A DNA stretch of 46,853 nucleotides from Thiogranum sp. (GCA_030148775.1 JASBST010000105.1:1-46853), one strand, 5' to 3'; numbered from the stretch's first letter, positions 18,207 through 27,175 are shown. A program made the numbers and translations. The notes: generated from the sequence alone by a model not told the origin.

Positions 18207-19661
18207 ATGCGCATTGATTGGAGCCAGTATGATGCTGGCGGCTTTTACGATGAACTGATCAGTTCACCGGGCCAGCCGCGCGCCGCCGCGCGTGTCCTCG
18301 CCAATTATCTCAAATCCCTGAGTGATCAGAAGCTGGCGCGCCGTCAGCGCGCCGCCGAGCTGGCGATCGAGGAGATGGGCATTACCTTCACTGTTTACAG
18401 TGAGGGTGAGAATATCGACCGCGCCTGGCCGTTCGATATTATTCCGCGGGTGATTCCGCTGCGCGAGTGGCGTCAGATCGAGGCCGGACTGAAACAGCGG
18501 ATAACCGCGCTGAATCTGTTCATCGACGACGTCTACAACAAACAGCGCATTGTCCGCGACAAAGTCTTTCCACAGGCGTTGATTGACAGTTCCAAGGATT
18601 ATTTTCCCCAGTGCGCCGGTTTCAGTCCGCGTTTCGGCGTCTGGGCACATATCTGCGGCTCCGATCTGGTGCGCGATGGCGACGGCACCGTTTATGTGCT
18701 CGAGGACAATCTGCGCGTCCCGTCGGGTGTTTCCTATATGATCCAGAACCGCAGTGTGGCCAAACGGGTGTTCCCCGAGTTATTCCGTCGCCAGTCGATT
18801 CTGCCGGTCGACGACTATCCGGCGGCTTTGTTCGACATGCTCGCCTCGTTGTCGCCGCGGCCGCTCGATTATCCGGAGATCGTCGTGTTGACGCCGGGAA
18901 TCTATAACTCGGCCTATTTCGAACACGCCTATCTGGCCCAACAGATGGGGGCCGAGCTGGTCGAGGGGGGCGACCTGGTGGTCGATCGTGACGATTGCGT
19001 TTACATGCGGACCATCGACGGGTTGCAGCGGGTGGATGTGATTTATCGACGCGTCAACGACGACTTTCTCGACCCGGAAGCTTTCCGCGAGGATTCGCTG
19101 CTCGGTTGCCCCGGCCTGTTGCGCGCCTGGCGGGCCGGCAATGTGGCACTGGCCAACGCGCCCGGCTGCGGGGTGGCCGATGACAAAGTGGTGTATACCT
19201 ATGTCCCGGACATGATCCGTTATTACCTGGACCAGGACCCCATATTGCCGAATGTGCCGTCCTATCGGTGTGAAGACAAACGGCAGCGCGAGCATGTGCT
19301 TGCCAATTTGAAAGACCTGGTGGTCAAGCCGGCCAACGAGTCGGGCGGTTACGGCATGCTGGTCGGGCCGCAATCGACGCTCAAGGAACGCGAAAAAATT
19401 GCCGCCCTGGTGCAGCGTCGACCGCGCAACTACATTGCCCAGCCGGCGCTGGCGCTGTCGACCGCGCCGACGGTGGTCGGCCGGCACCTGGAACCGCGCC
19501 ACCTCGACCTGCGGCCGTTCGTTCTCAGTGCCAGGTCCACCTATGTCACCGCCGGCGGCCTGACGCGGGTGGCGTTGCGTAAAGGATCGTTGGTGGTGAA
19601 TTCCTCGCAGGGCGGGGGCAGCAAGGACACCTGGGTTCTGGACAGTGGAGGGCGCGCCTAG
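18207..19661 (+). CDS. Circularly permuted type 2 ATP-grasp protein (COG2308-like)
   Basis: This 484-aa protein belongs to the circularly permuted ATP-grasp family, whose members are thought to ligate or modify peptides using ATP. Recognisable blocks are RAWPFDIIPRVIP, GVWAHICGSDLVRDGDG, VLEDNLRVPSGVSYM (a metal/ATP-binding stretch), DVIYRRVNDDFLDP, LANAPGCGVADDKVVY and KPANESGGYGMLVGP. The next gene, an alpha-E protein, begins at the base after its stop, the standard pairing for this family. Anbu lies just beyond. Published surveys place these with a transglutaminase-like protease; none is present here. The start at 18207 removes eleven residues that would overlap the promoter-like hexamer. 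Confidence 0.9.
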   Translation: MRIDWSQYDAGGFYDELISSPGQPRAAARVLANYLKSLSDQKLARRQRAAELAIEEMGITFTVYSEGENIDRAWPFDIIPRVIPLREWRQIEAGLKQRITALNLFIDDVYNKQRIVRDKVFPQALIDSSKDYFPQCAGFSPRFGVWAHICGSDLVRDGDGTVYVLEDNLRVPSGVSYMIQNRSVAKRVFPELFRRQSILPVDDYPAALFDMLASLSPRPLDYPEIVVLTPGIYNSAYFEHAYLAQQMGAELVEGGDLVVDRDDCVYMRTIDGLQRVDVIYRRVNDDFLDPEAFREDSLLGCPGLLRAWRAGNVALANAPGCGVADDKVVYTYVPDMIRYYLDQDPILPNVPSYRCEDKRQREHVLANLKDLVVKPANESGGYGMLVGPQSTLKEREKIAALVQRRPRNYIAQPALALSTAPTVVGRHLEPRHLDLRPFVLSARSTYVTAGGLTRVALRKGSLVVNSSQGGGSKDTWVLDSGGRA

Positions 19662-20609
19662 ATGTTGTCGCGGGTGGCCGAGCGGCTCTATTGGACGGCG
19701 CGTTATATCGAGCGTACCGAGAACATTGCGCGCTTGCTCAACGCCTTCAAACTGCTGATGCTGGATCTGCCGCGGGGGGTCGGTTTGACCTGGGGGGAGC
19801 TGATCGACATCAGTGGCGGGCACGACGATTTCAAAGCGCGTTATCGCAGCGCCAATGAGCGCAACACCCGGGCTTTCATGCTGGCCGACCGGGACCATTC
19901 CGGTTCGATTCTCAATTGCCTGATCATGGCACGGGAAAACCTGCGCACCACCCGTGATGTCGCCCCCAGCGAGAGCTTCGAAAGCGTCAACGAGCTGCTC
20001 ATGTTTGTGCGCCGGCGCGTTGGAGTGAAGCGCCAGAGCGATCACAATTACGAATTCCTGTCCCAGATCGTGCAACGCTGCCAGGCGATCACCGGCTTGC
20101 TGGCGGGCACCATGAGCCAGGATGCGGCCTACCAGTTCATCCGTATCGGCCGTAATCTTGAGCGCGCCGACATGACCACGCGCATTCTAGACGTCGGCTC
20201 GGCGACGTTGATCGCCTCCGGTGCCGAGCTCGAGCGCCTGGAGCACCGTCTCTGGACCTGGTTGCTCAACGCCCTCAGCGCGCATCAGGCCTATCGCCAG
20301 AGCGTGCGCCGGCAGGTCAGCGCGCCGGTGGCGGCCGGTTATCTGCTACACGACACCCTGTTTCCGCGCGCAGTGCTGCATACACTGCGCCAGATACGCA
20401 GTTGCCTGAAACAGCTGCCGCGCAACGGCGTGCCGCTGCGTGCGGTCGGGCGGGCCGAGCGATTGGTGCGCGAAAGCGACCCGCACGAAATATTTCCGCA
20501 GACCTTCCATGTATTCATCGACGACGTGCAGGTGGCGCTGGGAGAGATCCACGCCGCGATGCAGCGCACCTGGTTCGATCCGGTCGCGAGGATGCAGGCG
20601 GCGCGCTGA
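19662..20609 (+). CDS. Alpha-E domain protein (COG2307-like)
   Basis: This 315-aa protein is almost entirely helical. It opens with the family signature MLSRVAERLYWTARYIERTENIARLL. Other typical blocks are SILNCLIMARENLRTTRD, RIGRNLERADMTTRILDV and FPRAVLHTLRQIRSCL. Function is unknown; it always accompanies a circularly permuted ATP-grasp protein and may form a complex with it. Its ATG abuts the upstream TAG directly. Its stop codon abuts the stop of the convergent Anbu gene with no base between. Confidence 0.9.
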   Translation: MLSRVAERLYWTARYIERTENIARLLNAFKLLMLDLPRGVGLTWGELIDISGGHDDFKARYRSANERNTRAFMLADRDHSGSILNCLIMARENLRTTRDVAPSESFESVNELLMFVRRRVGVKRQSDHNYEFLSQIVQRCQAITGLLAGTMSQDAAYQFIRIGRNLERADMTTRILDVGSATLIASGAELERLEHRLWTWLLNALSAHQAYRQSVRRQVSAPVAAGYLLHDTLFPRAVLHTLRQIRSCLKQLPRNGVPLRAVGRAERLVRESDPHEIFPQTFHVFIDDVQVALGEIHAAMQRTWFDPVARMQAAR

Positions 20610-21395
20610 TTACTGGCGGCGGCGTTGCGCGACGCCGTCCGCGGCTTGCGTCGACAGACGCTCGGCGTACGCTTCGTCGGGTTGCCAGTTGTAGCGGCGC
20701 AATTCGGTGAAGGCTTCCTTGAGTTTGGCGTCCCAGGCAAGTTTCAGATCGGCAAGATAGGGGTCTTCGGCGGTGAAAATGAAATGGCGGTCGCTGCGCA
20801 GCTGGTTGGCTGAGTAAATCAGTACTTCGATAGGGGGGCCGACAGTTGCATTGGAGCGTGTGGTCGAGTCCATCGATACCAGCGCGCATAGCGCCGCCTC
20901 GTTCAACGGCGTATCGGGACGGATGATGCGGTCGAGTATCGGTTTGCCGTATTTGACTTCGCCGATCTGCAGATAAGGGGTCTCATCGGTGGCACAGATG
21001 AAATTGCCTTCCGGATAGACGAGACAGACCAGCGGCGGACTGTCGCCGATTTGTCCGCCGAGAATAAAGCTTGCGCTGGTATCGATAGCGCCGCCGCAGT
21101 GCCGGGCCTGTTCGTCGCGACTGAGCATGCCTAGATATTGCGCCGCTTCCTCGATGGTCTCAAGATTGTTCAGATTGGATTCGGCGTTTTTTCTGATATC
21201 CCGTTGCAGGCGACCGATGACCGCTTGGGTGGTGGCCAGATTGCCGGCGGTCAGAATGGTAAACACCCGTTGACCCTCGGTGCCGAAGGTGAACATCTTA
21301 CTGAACGTGCTCAATTGATCGACGCCGGCATTGGTGCGGGAATCAGAGGCGAACACCAGTCCTTCGCGGACTTTTATGGCAAGACAATACGTCAT
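20610..21395 (-). CDS. Anbu, proteasome-like peptidase (ancestral beta subunit)
   Basis: This 261-aa protein belongs to the Ntn-hydrolase fold family related to HslV and proteasome beta subunits. After removal of Met1 the chain would begin with Thr1, the nucleophile, in TYCLAIKVREGLVFASDSRTNAGVD. Asp17 and Lys32 (in STFSKMF) occupy the other expected catalytic positions. C-terminal blocks LVSMDSTTRSNATVGPPIEVLIY are family-typical. The start at 21395 is fixed by that Thr. Anbu is normally encoded with ATP-grasp and alpha-E genes, as here, but on the same strand; in this window it is convergent. The substrate is unknown, though peptides made by the ATP-grasp partner have been suggested. Confidence 0.92.
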   Translation of the reverse strand: MTYCLAIKVREGLVFASDSRTNAGVDQLSTFSKMFTFGTEGQRVFTILTAGNLATTQAVIGRLQRDIRKNAESNLNNLETIEEAAQYLGMLSRDEQARHCGGAIDTSASFILGGQIGDSPPLVCLVYPEGNFICATDETPYLQIGEVKYGKPILDRIIRPDTPLNEAALCALVSMDSTTRSNATVGPPIEVLIYSANQLRSDRHFIFTAEDPYLADLKLAWDAKLKEAFTELRRYNWQPDEAYAERLSTQAADGVAQRRRQ

Positions 21396-21603
21396 GATCG
21401 GGTTGGGTTCCTGTGGTCTATACCAGCTTAGGCCGCTGCTGTACAAGAGTGTGGGGTAGATTGCCACAGGCGTCAATCGGGAAGAAAAACGCTTGACAGA
21501 TGATGGCATTAGTATCCCGGCCCCCTCTCCCGGGACGGGTTCGTCCGTGTCATCCTACCGGTTGGCACGCGAGCGTCGATCCGACACACGGGTCCGGTCG
21601 ACA

Positions 21604-21655
21604 GGCGGTTGCAGGCAACCGCCAGCCTGCCGGATACTTGCACTCCCCGAAGTGC
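21604..21655 (+). other. Hairpin-rich leader before modA
   Basis: Two perfect stems occur in tandem: GGCGGTTG/CAACCGCC (21604-21623) with a CAGG loop, and GCACT/AGTGC (21640-21655). Both lie within 85 bases of the probable modA start. They could be part of a regulatory leader. I do not recognise a specific riboswitch, and the rest of 21396-21687 shows nothing else clear. Confidence 0.35.
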
Positions 21656-21687
21656 CGCCGGGATCGTCGTTGACAGTGGGAGGACGT

Positions 21688-22440
21688 TTGCACGGGAAAA
21701 CACACTTCATTGCAACCGCCGCGCTCGCACTGTGGCTGAGCGTTGCGCCGACGGCCGATGCGGCCGAGCTGAGGGTGGCGGTGGCGGCGAATTTCACCGC
21801 GGCAATGCAGACGTTGGCCGAGCGTTTTCAGCAGCTCAGCGGTCATCGTCTGCGGGTCAGTTACGGCTCCACCGGAAAACTCTACGCGCAGATTCTGCAA
21901 GGCGCGCCGTTCGATGTTTTTCTCGCCGCAGACCAGCGACGGCCGCGCCTGCTGCAACAACAGGGACTGGCCAGCGGACGCTTTACCTATGCCACCGGCC
22001 GGCTGGTCCTGTGGAGTGCCCGCCAGGCCGGCGCCACTTCACCGGGAGAACATACCCTGACAGAGGCGCGCTTTCACAAACTGGCGCTGGCCAATCCCAA
22101 AACCGCCCCCTATGGCGCGGCGGCGGTCAGCGTGATGCGCAAGCTGGGTGTGGAGCGACGTTTGCGCGACAAGCGGGTTACCGGCGAAAGCGTCGCCCAG
22201 GCGTATCAGTTTGTCGCCAGCGGCAACGCCGATCTGGGTTTTGTGGCTCTGGCACAGGTTGCGCTCGACGACAGCGGCAGTTACTGGCTGATACCACAGG
22301 CGCTCTATCCGCCGATCCATCAGGACGCCGTCGTGCTGAAGCGCGGCGACGCCAAGCCGGCGGCAACGGAGTTTCTCGCCTATCTGCGCAGCCGCGCGGC
22401 GCGCGATGTCATTGCGCGGTATGGCTATGGCACCGATTAG
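21688..22440 (+). CDS. modA: Molybdate ABC transporter periplasmic binding protein
   Basis: This 250-aa protein captures molybdate (or tungstate) in the periplasm for the ModBC importer. After a signal peptide ending near ADA-A, the mature protein begins with AELRVAVAANFTAAM. It continues with SYGSTGKLYAQI, GAPFDVFLAADQRRP and LANPKTAPYGAAAVSVM, all classic ModA blocks that line the oxyanion site. The start is uncertain: TTG at 21688 gives a sensible signal peptide and has GGGAGG four bases before it, while GTG at 21676 is possible. The long in-frame extension to 21493 has no signal character. modB starts within about 15 bases of the stop. Confidence 0.93.
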   Translation: MHGKTHFIATAALALWLSVAPTADAAELRVAVAANFTAAMQTLAERFQQLSGHRLRVSYGSTGKLYAQILQGAPFDVFLAADQRRPRLLQQQGLASGRFTYATGRLVLWSARQAGATSPGEHTLTEARFHKLALANPKTAPYGAAAVSVMRKLGVERRLRDKRVTGESVAQAYQFVASGNADLGFVALAQVALDDSGSYWLIPQALYPPIHQDAVVLKRGDAKPAATEFLAYLRSRAARDVIARYGYGTD

Positions 22441-22455
22441 ACGGTGCCGGCGGTA

Positions 22456-23118
22456 ATGGAAGCTTACTGGGAGCCGGTCTGGCTGACGCTCAAGCTGGCG
22501 GCGGTCACCACCTTGATCCTGCTGGTGGCCGGAACCCCACTGGCCTGGTGGCTGGCGAAATCGCGCAACTGGTGGCGCGATCTGATCGGCAGCCTGGTAG
22601 CACTTCCCTTGGTGCTGCCGCCCACCGTGCTCGGTTTCTATTTGTTGTTATTGCTGGGGCCGGCCGGGCCGATCGGCCGGCTCACCCAGGGGCTGGGGTG
22701 GGGAACCCTGGCCTTTACCTTTCCCGGCCTGGTGGTGGGCTCGGTGTTGTATTCGCTGCCTTTCGTGGTGCAACCGATTCGTAATGCGTTCGAGGCGCTC
22801 GGCGAGCGGCCGTTGGAGGTGGCCGCCACGCTGCGCGCCTCGCCCGTTCAGCGATTTTTCGATGTCGCGTTGCCGCTGGCGCGTAGCGGTTTTCTCACCG
22901 GTGCCGTGCTCGGATTCGCCCACACCGTGGGCGAGTTCGGGGTAGTGCTCATGATCGGCGGAAATATCCCCGGCGAGACCAAAGTCCTGTCGGTGGCCAT
23001 CTACGATCACGTGGAGGCGCTGGAGTGGGGGCAGGCACACTGGCTCGCGGGCGGGATGCTGCTGTTCTCGTTTGTCGTGATCTTCGCCATGTATCGAATG
23101 GAAAAACGCTGGCGATGA
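22456..23118 (+). CDS. modB: Molybdate ABC transporter permease
   Basis: This 220-aa inner-membrane permease forms the molybdate channel as a homodimer. Five or more transmembrane helices are seen, with the family block [16 protein letters not shown] and the EAA-like loop [22 protein letters not shown] that contacts ModC, then [22 protein letters not shown] at 22456 is chosen; GTG at 22444 would add four residues. The stop overlaps the modC start in ATGA, so translation is coupled. Confidence 0.94.
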   Translation: MEAYWEPVWLTLKLAAVTTLILLVAGTPLAWWLAKSRNWWRDLIGSLVALPLVLPPTVLGFYLLLLLGPAGPIGRLTQGLGWGTLAFTFPGLVVGSVLYSLPFVVQPIRNAFEALGERPLEVAATLRASPVQRFFDVALPLARSGFLTGAVLGFAHTVGEFGVVLMIGGNIPGETKVLSVAIYDHVEALEWGQAHWLAGGMLLFSFVVIFAMYRMEKRWR

Positions 23119-24188
23119 GCCAAATCGAGATCAGCCTGCGACACCGGCTGGGGGATTTCCAGCTGGCGGTCGAGTTCCAGACGGCCGGCCACGGGGTGAC
23201 TGCGCTGTTCGGGCCGTCCGGCTGCGGCAAGACCAGCGTGTTGCGCGCCGTGGCCGGTCTGCTGCGGGTCGGACAGGGTCTGGTGCGGATCAACGGCGAT
23301 TGCTGGCAATCGGATACACACTTTGTGCCGGTGCACCGACGCGCACTGGGATACGTCTTCCAGGAGGCGAGCCTGTTCGCCCACCTGTCGGTCGAGCGCA
23401 ATCTGCTTTACGGCTGGCGCCGGGTGGCGCCGGCGCAGCGCCGTCTGGGTTTCGACACCGTGGTCGAGCTGCTGGGCATCGGTCCGCTGTTGTCGCGCGA
23501 TACCCGGGTTTTGTCGGGCGGCGAGCGTCAGCGAGTGGCCATAGGCCGCGCGTTGCTGACCAGCCCCCGACTGTTGTTGATGGACGAGCCGTTGTCGGCG
23601 CTGGACCAGACGGCGCGGCGGGCCATTTTCCCCTACCTGGAGAGCGTGCACCGGGAACTTTCCGTGCCGTCATTGTATGTATCGCATGACCCGGACGAAG
23701 TGGCGCACCTGGCCGATCATCTGGTGCTGCTCGATGCCGGGCGGGTAGTCGCCAGCGGTAGCGCCGCCGACCTGTTAACCCGTCTCGATCTGCCGCTGGC
23801 GCGGTTCGAGGGGGCCACGGCGGTGGTGCAGGGGCGCGTGGCCGAGTACGACCCGCACTACGCCCTGAGTTGGATCGAGCTTCACGGCGGGCGCGTCGCG
23901 ATCGCCGGATCGCAATTACCGCGGGCTGAGATGGCGCGGGTGCAGATACGGGCGCGCGACGTCAGCCTGGCGCTCAGCGCGCCTACCGACAGCAGCATTC
24001 TCAACCTGCTTCCGGTGCGCGTCAGCGGCCTGGAAGACGTCAGCGACGCGCACCGGCTGGTGCGCCTGCAGCTCGGAGACGGCCAGAAGTTGCTTGCGCG
24101 GATTACCCGTCGCTCGGGCGATACGCTGGGCCTGCAACCGGGGATGGCAGTCTATGCCCAGGTGAAGAGTGTGGCGTTGATGGACTGA
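23115..24188 (+). CDS. modC: Molybdate ABC transporter ATPase with MOP domain
   Basis: This 357-aa ATPase drives molybdate import. It has Walker [10 protein letters not shown] (33-41), the signature [16 protein letters not shown], Walker [13 protein letters not shown] and switch His in YVSHDPDEV. The C-terminal part (about 285-355) is a molybdate-binding MOP/TOBE-like domain, with [12 protein letters not shown] and LLARITRRS. Length fits standard ModC. The ATG overlaps the modB stop. A strong hairpin begins over its own stop codon, closing the operon. Confidence 0.95.
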   Translation: MSQIEISLRHRLGDFQLAVEFQTAGHGVTALFGPSGCGKTSVLRAVAGLLRVGQGLVRINGDCWQSDTHFVPVHRRALGYVFQEASLFAHLSVERNLLYGWRRVAPAQRRLGFDTVVELLGIGPLLSRDTRVLSGGERQRVAIGRALLTSPRLLLMDEPLSALDQTARRAIFPYLESVHRELSVPSLYVSHDPDEVAHLADHLVLLDAGRVVASGSAADLLTRLDLPLARFEGATAVVQGRVAEYDPHYALSWIELHGGRVAIAGSQLPRAEMARVQIRARDVSLALSAPTDSSILNLLPVRVSGLEDVSDAHRLVRLQLGDGQKLLARITRRSGDTLGLQPGMAVYAQVKSVALMD

Positions 24189-24216
24189 GCGCCAAAAGGC
24201 GTTTGGCGCTCAGTCC
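24182..24216 (+). terminator. Long hairpin overlapping the modC stop
   Basis: A perfect 15-bp stem (24182-24196 with 24202-24216) encloses a five-base loop; the modC TGA (24186-24188) lies inside the left arm. Only a weak T-rich stretch follows, so it may act as a partial terminator or an mRNA 3'-end stabiliser between modABC and purT. Confidence 0.55.
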
Positions 24217-24228
24217 TCGCGCTTGTCT

Positions 24229-24234
24229 TATAAT
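24229..24234 (+). promoter_or_regulatory. Candidate purT -10 element
   Basis: A consensus TATAAT sits 32 bases before the purT ATG and just after the modC hairpin. No good -35 is seen at normal spacing. AAGGAG at about 24252-24257 is the ribosome site. Confidence 0.4.
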
Positions 24235-24266
24235 AGGCGGCTTGTTGCCTGCAAGGAGTTGAAAAC

Positions 24267-25448
24267 ATGACCTCTCTGGGAACCCCGCTGGCGCCCAACG
24301 CGACTCGCGTTCTAATGTGCGGCGGCGGTGAACTGGGTAAGGAAGTGGTGATCGAGCTTCAGCGTCTGGGCGTGGAAGTGATCGTGCTGGATCGCTACGA
24401 GAATGCGCCGGCGATGCAGGTGGCGCACCGCAGCCACACGTTGTCGATGCTGGATGGCGAGCGTCTGCGCGCCATTATCGAGCAGGAAAAACCTCACTAT
24501 ATCGTCCCCGAAATCGAAGCGATCGCCACCGACACGCTGGTAGCGCTGGAAGCGGAGGGTTTCACGGTCATACCGACCGCCCGGGCCACGCGGCTGACCA
24601 TGAACCGCGAAGGCATTCGGCGCCTGGCGGCCGAGGAACTGGGCCTGGAGACCTCGCCTTACCGTTTTGCCGCTACCCGGGAGGAATTCGAGGCCGCGGT
24701 GGCGGCGATCGGTCTGCCGTGCGTGGTCAAGCCGATTATGAGTTCGTCGGGGAAGGGGCAGAGCACGGTGAAACGTGAGGCCGATATCGAGCCCGCCTGG
24801 GACTACGCGCAGGCGGGCGGGCGCAGCGGCGCCGGAAAGGTGATCGTCGAAGGTTTTGTCGAATTCGACTATGAGATCACCCAGCTGACCGTCAGGCATG
24901 CCGGCGGTACGAGTTTCTGCGAACCGATCGGACACCTGCAGGTCGACGGCGACTACCGTCAGTCGTGGCAGCCGCAGCCGATGTCGGCGCTGGCGCTGGC
25001 GCGCGCCCGGGAAATCGCGGCCAGCATTACCGCGGCGCTGGGCGGCCGCGGCCTGTTCGGGGTGGAGTTGTTCGTGCGCGCCGACAAGGTTATTTTCAGC
25101 GAGGTCTCGCCCCGGCCGCACGACACCGGCATGGTGACCCTGATCTCGCAGGACCTGTCGCAGTTTGCGCTGCACGCACGGGCCATACTCGGTTTGCCGG
25201 TGCCGAATATCCGCTTCCACGGACCGTCGGCTTCCAGTGTGGTACTGGCGCAAGGCGACTCCCGTCAGGTGAGCTTCGGCGCGCTGGACCAGGCGCTGGC
25301 ACCGGCCGACACCCAGTTGCGGCTGTTCGGCAAGCCCGAGGTCAGCGGCCGTCGGCGCATGGGGGTGGCGCTGGCTCGCGCCGCCACGGTGGAGGCGGCG
25401 GTGGACCGGGCCGAGACTGTTTCGCGCAAGGTGTCGATTGAGCTCTAG
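24267..25448 (+). CDS. purT: Formate-dependent phosphoribosylglycinamide formyltransferase (GAR transformylase 2)
   Basis: This 393-aa ATP-grasp enzyme converts GAR, formate and ATP to formyl-GAR in purine synthesis, the folate-independent alternative to PurN. It begins with [21 protein letters not shown] (about 15-35). The ATP-grasp domain carries [15 protein letters not shown] (P-loop-like, about 151-165), [12 protein letters not shown] and the metal-binding [14 protein letters not shown]. Length and all blocks match E. coli-type PurT. A good ribosome site precedes the ATG. It is monocistronic, with its own promoter-like hexamer and no co-directional partner within 260 bases. Confidence 0.97.
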   Translation: MTSLGTPLAPNATRVLMCGGGELGKEVVIELQRLGVEVIVLDRYENAPAMQVAHRSHTLSMLDGERLRAIIEQEKPHYIVPEIEAIATDTLVALEAEGFTVIPTARATRLTMNREGIRRLAAEELGLETSPYRFAATREEFEAAVAAIGLPCVVKPIMSSSGKGQSTVKREADIEPAWDYAQAGGRSGAGKVIVEGFVEFDYEITQLTVRHAGGTSFCEPIGHLQVDGDYRQSWQPQPMSALALARAREIAASITAALGGRGLFGVELFVRADKVIFSEVSPRPHDTGMVTLISQDLSQFALHARAILGLPVPNIRFHGPSASSVVLAQGDSRQVSFGALDQALAPADTQLRLFGKPEVSGRRRMGVALARAATVEAAVDRAETVSRKVSIEL

Positions 25449-25708
25449 CGGCTTTTTGTACGGGTCAATTTGCTTCCTGTGAAATCTCGAATTCTGTATT
25501 AACTATTTGAATATCCATATAGTTGGTGTAGGTGGAGATATCCGGGGCCGAAAGCGGCCGGCGTTGGCGTCTTTTGCTATTGACAGCCGATTTATTCTGG
25601 CACAGTCTTTCCCGTGCGCAAAAATTTTAATGCCAAGTTCGCGCACTTAAAACACACGGCCGGTTACCTTGGTACATGGTCGGAAATCAGTAACTTGAGG
25701 AGTCTCAC

Positions 25709-25987
25709 ATGAACACAGACGATCATCAGAAATCTCGGCGGGACTTTCTGAAAAAAGCCGGCTATGTCGCCCCGGTCATTCTGACCATGGCTGCGGCGCC
25801 GTCATTTGCACGCAATGGTTCCAATATTATTCTCAAGGGGAACAACGGTATCGGTCAGGAAAAGCGCGGTATTTTCGATGGTCCGCCGCCCGGCCTGGCG
25901 AAGAAGGTCAACAAGGATTTCAACGACGGCGGCCTGTTTGCCCCGCCGGGTCAGAGCGGCGCGAAATTTGGAGGCCGTCCCAAGTAA
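25709..25987 (+). CDS. Small Tat-signal protein, possible substrate of the HprK/PqqD module
   Basis: This 92-aa protein has a twin-arginine signal: SRRDFLKKAG (9-18), a hydrophobic core YVAPVILTMAAAP and a cleavage site SFA-R. The mature part is only about 57 residues. It is rich in Gly, Lys, Asn and Pro, lacks Cys, and ends in GAKFGGRPK; no enzyme fold or cofactor motif is visible. Small proteins with this kind of N-terminus are common next to PqqD/HprK-related gene sets, which is why I suspect it is the peptide that module acts on; this is inference. It has a good ribosome site (TTGAGGAG) and its own terminator. The 260-base upstream gap is AT-richer than average and has no other gene. Confidence 0.75.
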   Translation: MNTDDHQKSRRDFLKKAGYVAPVILTMAAAPSFARNGSNIILKGNNGIGQEKRGIFDGPPPGLAKKVNKDFNDGGLFAPPGQSGAKFGGRPK

Positions 25988-26011
25988 ACCGCCTCCAGGC
26001 TGCACGGCCGG

Positions 26012-26041
26012 AAGCCGCACTGTCAGCAGTGCGGCTTTTTT
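26012..26041 (+). terminator. Rho-independent terminator after the Tat-signal peptide gene
   Basis: An 11-bp perfect stem (26012-26022 with 26027-26037) has a TCAG loop and ends in six T (26036-26041). It should end most transcription between the small peptide gene and the kinase gene, so the peptide can be made in excess. Confidence 0.85.
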
Positions 26042-26067
26042 CATTGAAGAAAAAGTAGAACGCCGAT

Positions 26068-26901
26068 TTGAGCTCTGCCGAACTCCACTTCCGTATTTTC
26101 GAACAACAAATCAACGTGCGTTGCGACGATACGCACTTCAGCGAGCTGCTGTGGGCCAATTATCGGGCCTTCGGCGAACGGGGCGAGACGGCGGATCTGG
26201 ACTATTCGGTGGAGCGGGGCGGTAGCGGTGGATTTCGCATCCGCAGGCAGGATGAAATCGTCCTGGACCAGGACGACGATCCGGCGTTGCCCTATTTATT
26301 TATGTATGGGTTCGAAAAGCTGCTCACCATAGAACTGCAGCAGCGACGTCCCGACCTGTATTTTGTTCACTCCGCGGCGCTGGAACAGGGCGAGCGGGTG
26401 GCGATGATCGTGGCCGAGTCGGGCACGGGAAAATCAACCACCGCCTGGGCGCTGCTCAGCCATGGGTTCAACTATCTGAGCGACGAACTGGCGGTGCTCG
26501 AACCCGTGAGTCGCCTGGTCCATCCGTATCCGCATGCCCTGTGTCTCAAGGCGCCGCCGCCGGGGCCCTATCCATTGCCCGGGACCCTGGTCCGCACCCA
26601 ACGAACGCTGCACATTCCCGTTACCGAGTTGCCGGGCCGGCTGGTCAGGCAGCCCCGACCCCTGGGCGCGATCTTCTTTCTGCAGCGTTCCGCCGCCACC
26701 CGGCGGCCCGGTTTCTCGATACTGTCGCCGGCGCAAGCGGGTGCGCGGCTCTACGCCAATACCCTCAACGCGCTGGCACACCCGGGCAACGGTTTGCAGG
26801 CGGCGGTGGACATAGCCGGTGCGGTGCCGGCCTATCTGCTCGAAGCCGGGGACCTCCGCGCGACCTGCGGATTGATCACGGACCTGTGCGCCAGGATGTG
26901 A
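26068..26901 (+). CDS. HprK-related kinase (HPr-rel-A type)
   Basis: This 277-aa protein resembles the C-terminal catalytic domain of HPr kinase/phosphorylase. It has the conserved VHSAALE block (His101), a Walker A loop AESGTGKST (116-124) and the acidic LSDELAVLE block (D139, E140). The regulatory HprK N-domain is absent and no HPr gene is nearby. Such HprK-related proteins co-occur with a PqqD-like partner and a nucleotidyltransferase-fold protein, exactly as here, and are suspected of acting in peptide modification rather than sugar regulation. The only available start is TTG at 26068, with a weak A/G-rich ribosome site. It lies directly after the terminator of the Tat peptide gene. Confidence 0.82.
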   Translation: MSSAELHFRIFEQQINVRCDDTHFSELLWANYRAFGERGETADLDYSVERGGSGGFRIRRQDEIVLDQDDDPALPYLFMYGFEKLLTIELQQRRPDLYFVHSAALEQGERVAMIVAESGTGKSTTAWALLSHGFNYLSDELAVLEPVSRLVHPYPHALCLKAPPPGPYPLPGTLVRTQRTLHIPVTELPGRLVRQPRPLGAIFFLQRSAATRRPGFSILSPAQAGARLYANTLNALAHPGNGLQAAVDIAGAVPAYLLEAGDLRATCGLITDLCARM

Positions 26902-26908
26902 GCGGGTA

Positions 26909-27175
26909 TCAGGGTGTGTCCAGCTCGACGACCCGGACCTGCGCCAACTGCCTCAGGGCAGCGTTCACGTCGTGCTGCGCGGTGGCCGGGTCGACAGAAA
27001 AATGCGCGGCGAAATCCGCGATAATGCGTTCGAGCGATTTGTCGCCGTCGCACTGCGCCAGAATCCACGCCGCAGTGGCATTCAACTGGTGGATCTGGCC
27101 AGAGTCCAGATCAAGCACCAGGGCCTCGTCCCCGACCTGCTGGACGGTCAATTGAGATCGCAGTTTCACCGACAT
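26909..27175 (-). CDS. PqqD-family peptide carrier of the HPr-rel-A module
   Basis: This 88-aa protein has the PqqD winged-helix pattern: LVLDLDSGQIHQLNATAAWIL, a central helix and a C-terminal helix-strand (LRQLAQVRVVEL). PqqD-type proteins hold the leader of a precursor peptide for modifying enzymes. It is on the opposite strand and ends 7 bases from the kinase stop, so the two are convergent, while it is divergent from the nucleotidyltransferase gene across 174 bases. The start at 27175 has GGGAA before it; the frame extends 13 codons further without support. Confidence 0.82.
   Translation of the reverse strand: MSVKLRSQLTVQQVGDEALVLDLDSGQIHQLNATAAWILAQCDGDKSLERIIADFAAHFSVDPATAQHDVNAALRQLAQVRVVELDTP

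Noticed and set aside
25580..25585. TTGACA boxes at 25580, 21493 and 41430 as promoters
   Set aside because: None has a plausible -10 at 15-19 bases spacing.
25598..25613. Sigma-54-like promoter before the Tat-signal peptide gene
   Set aside because: The -24 part TGGCAC is good but the invariant -12 GC is CC, so the match is not reliable.
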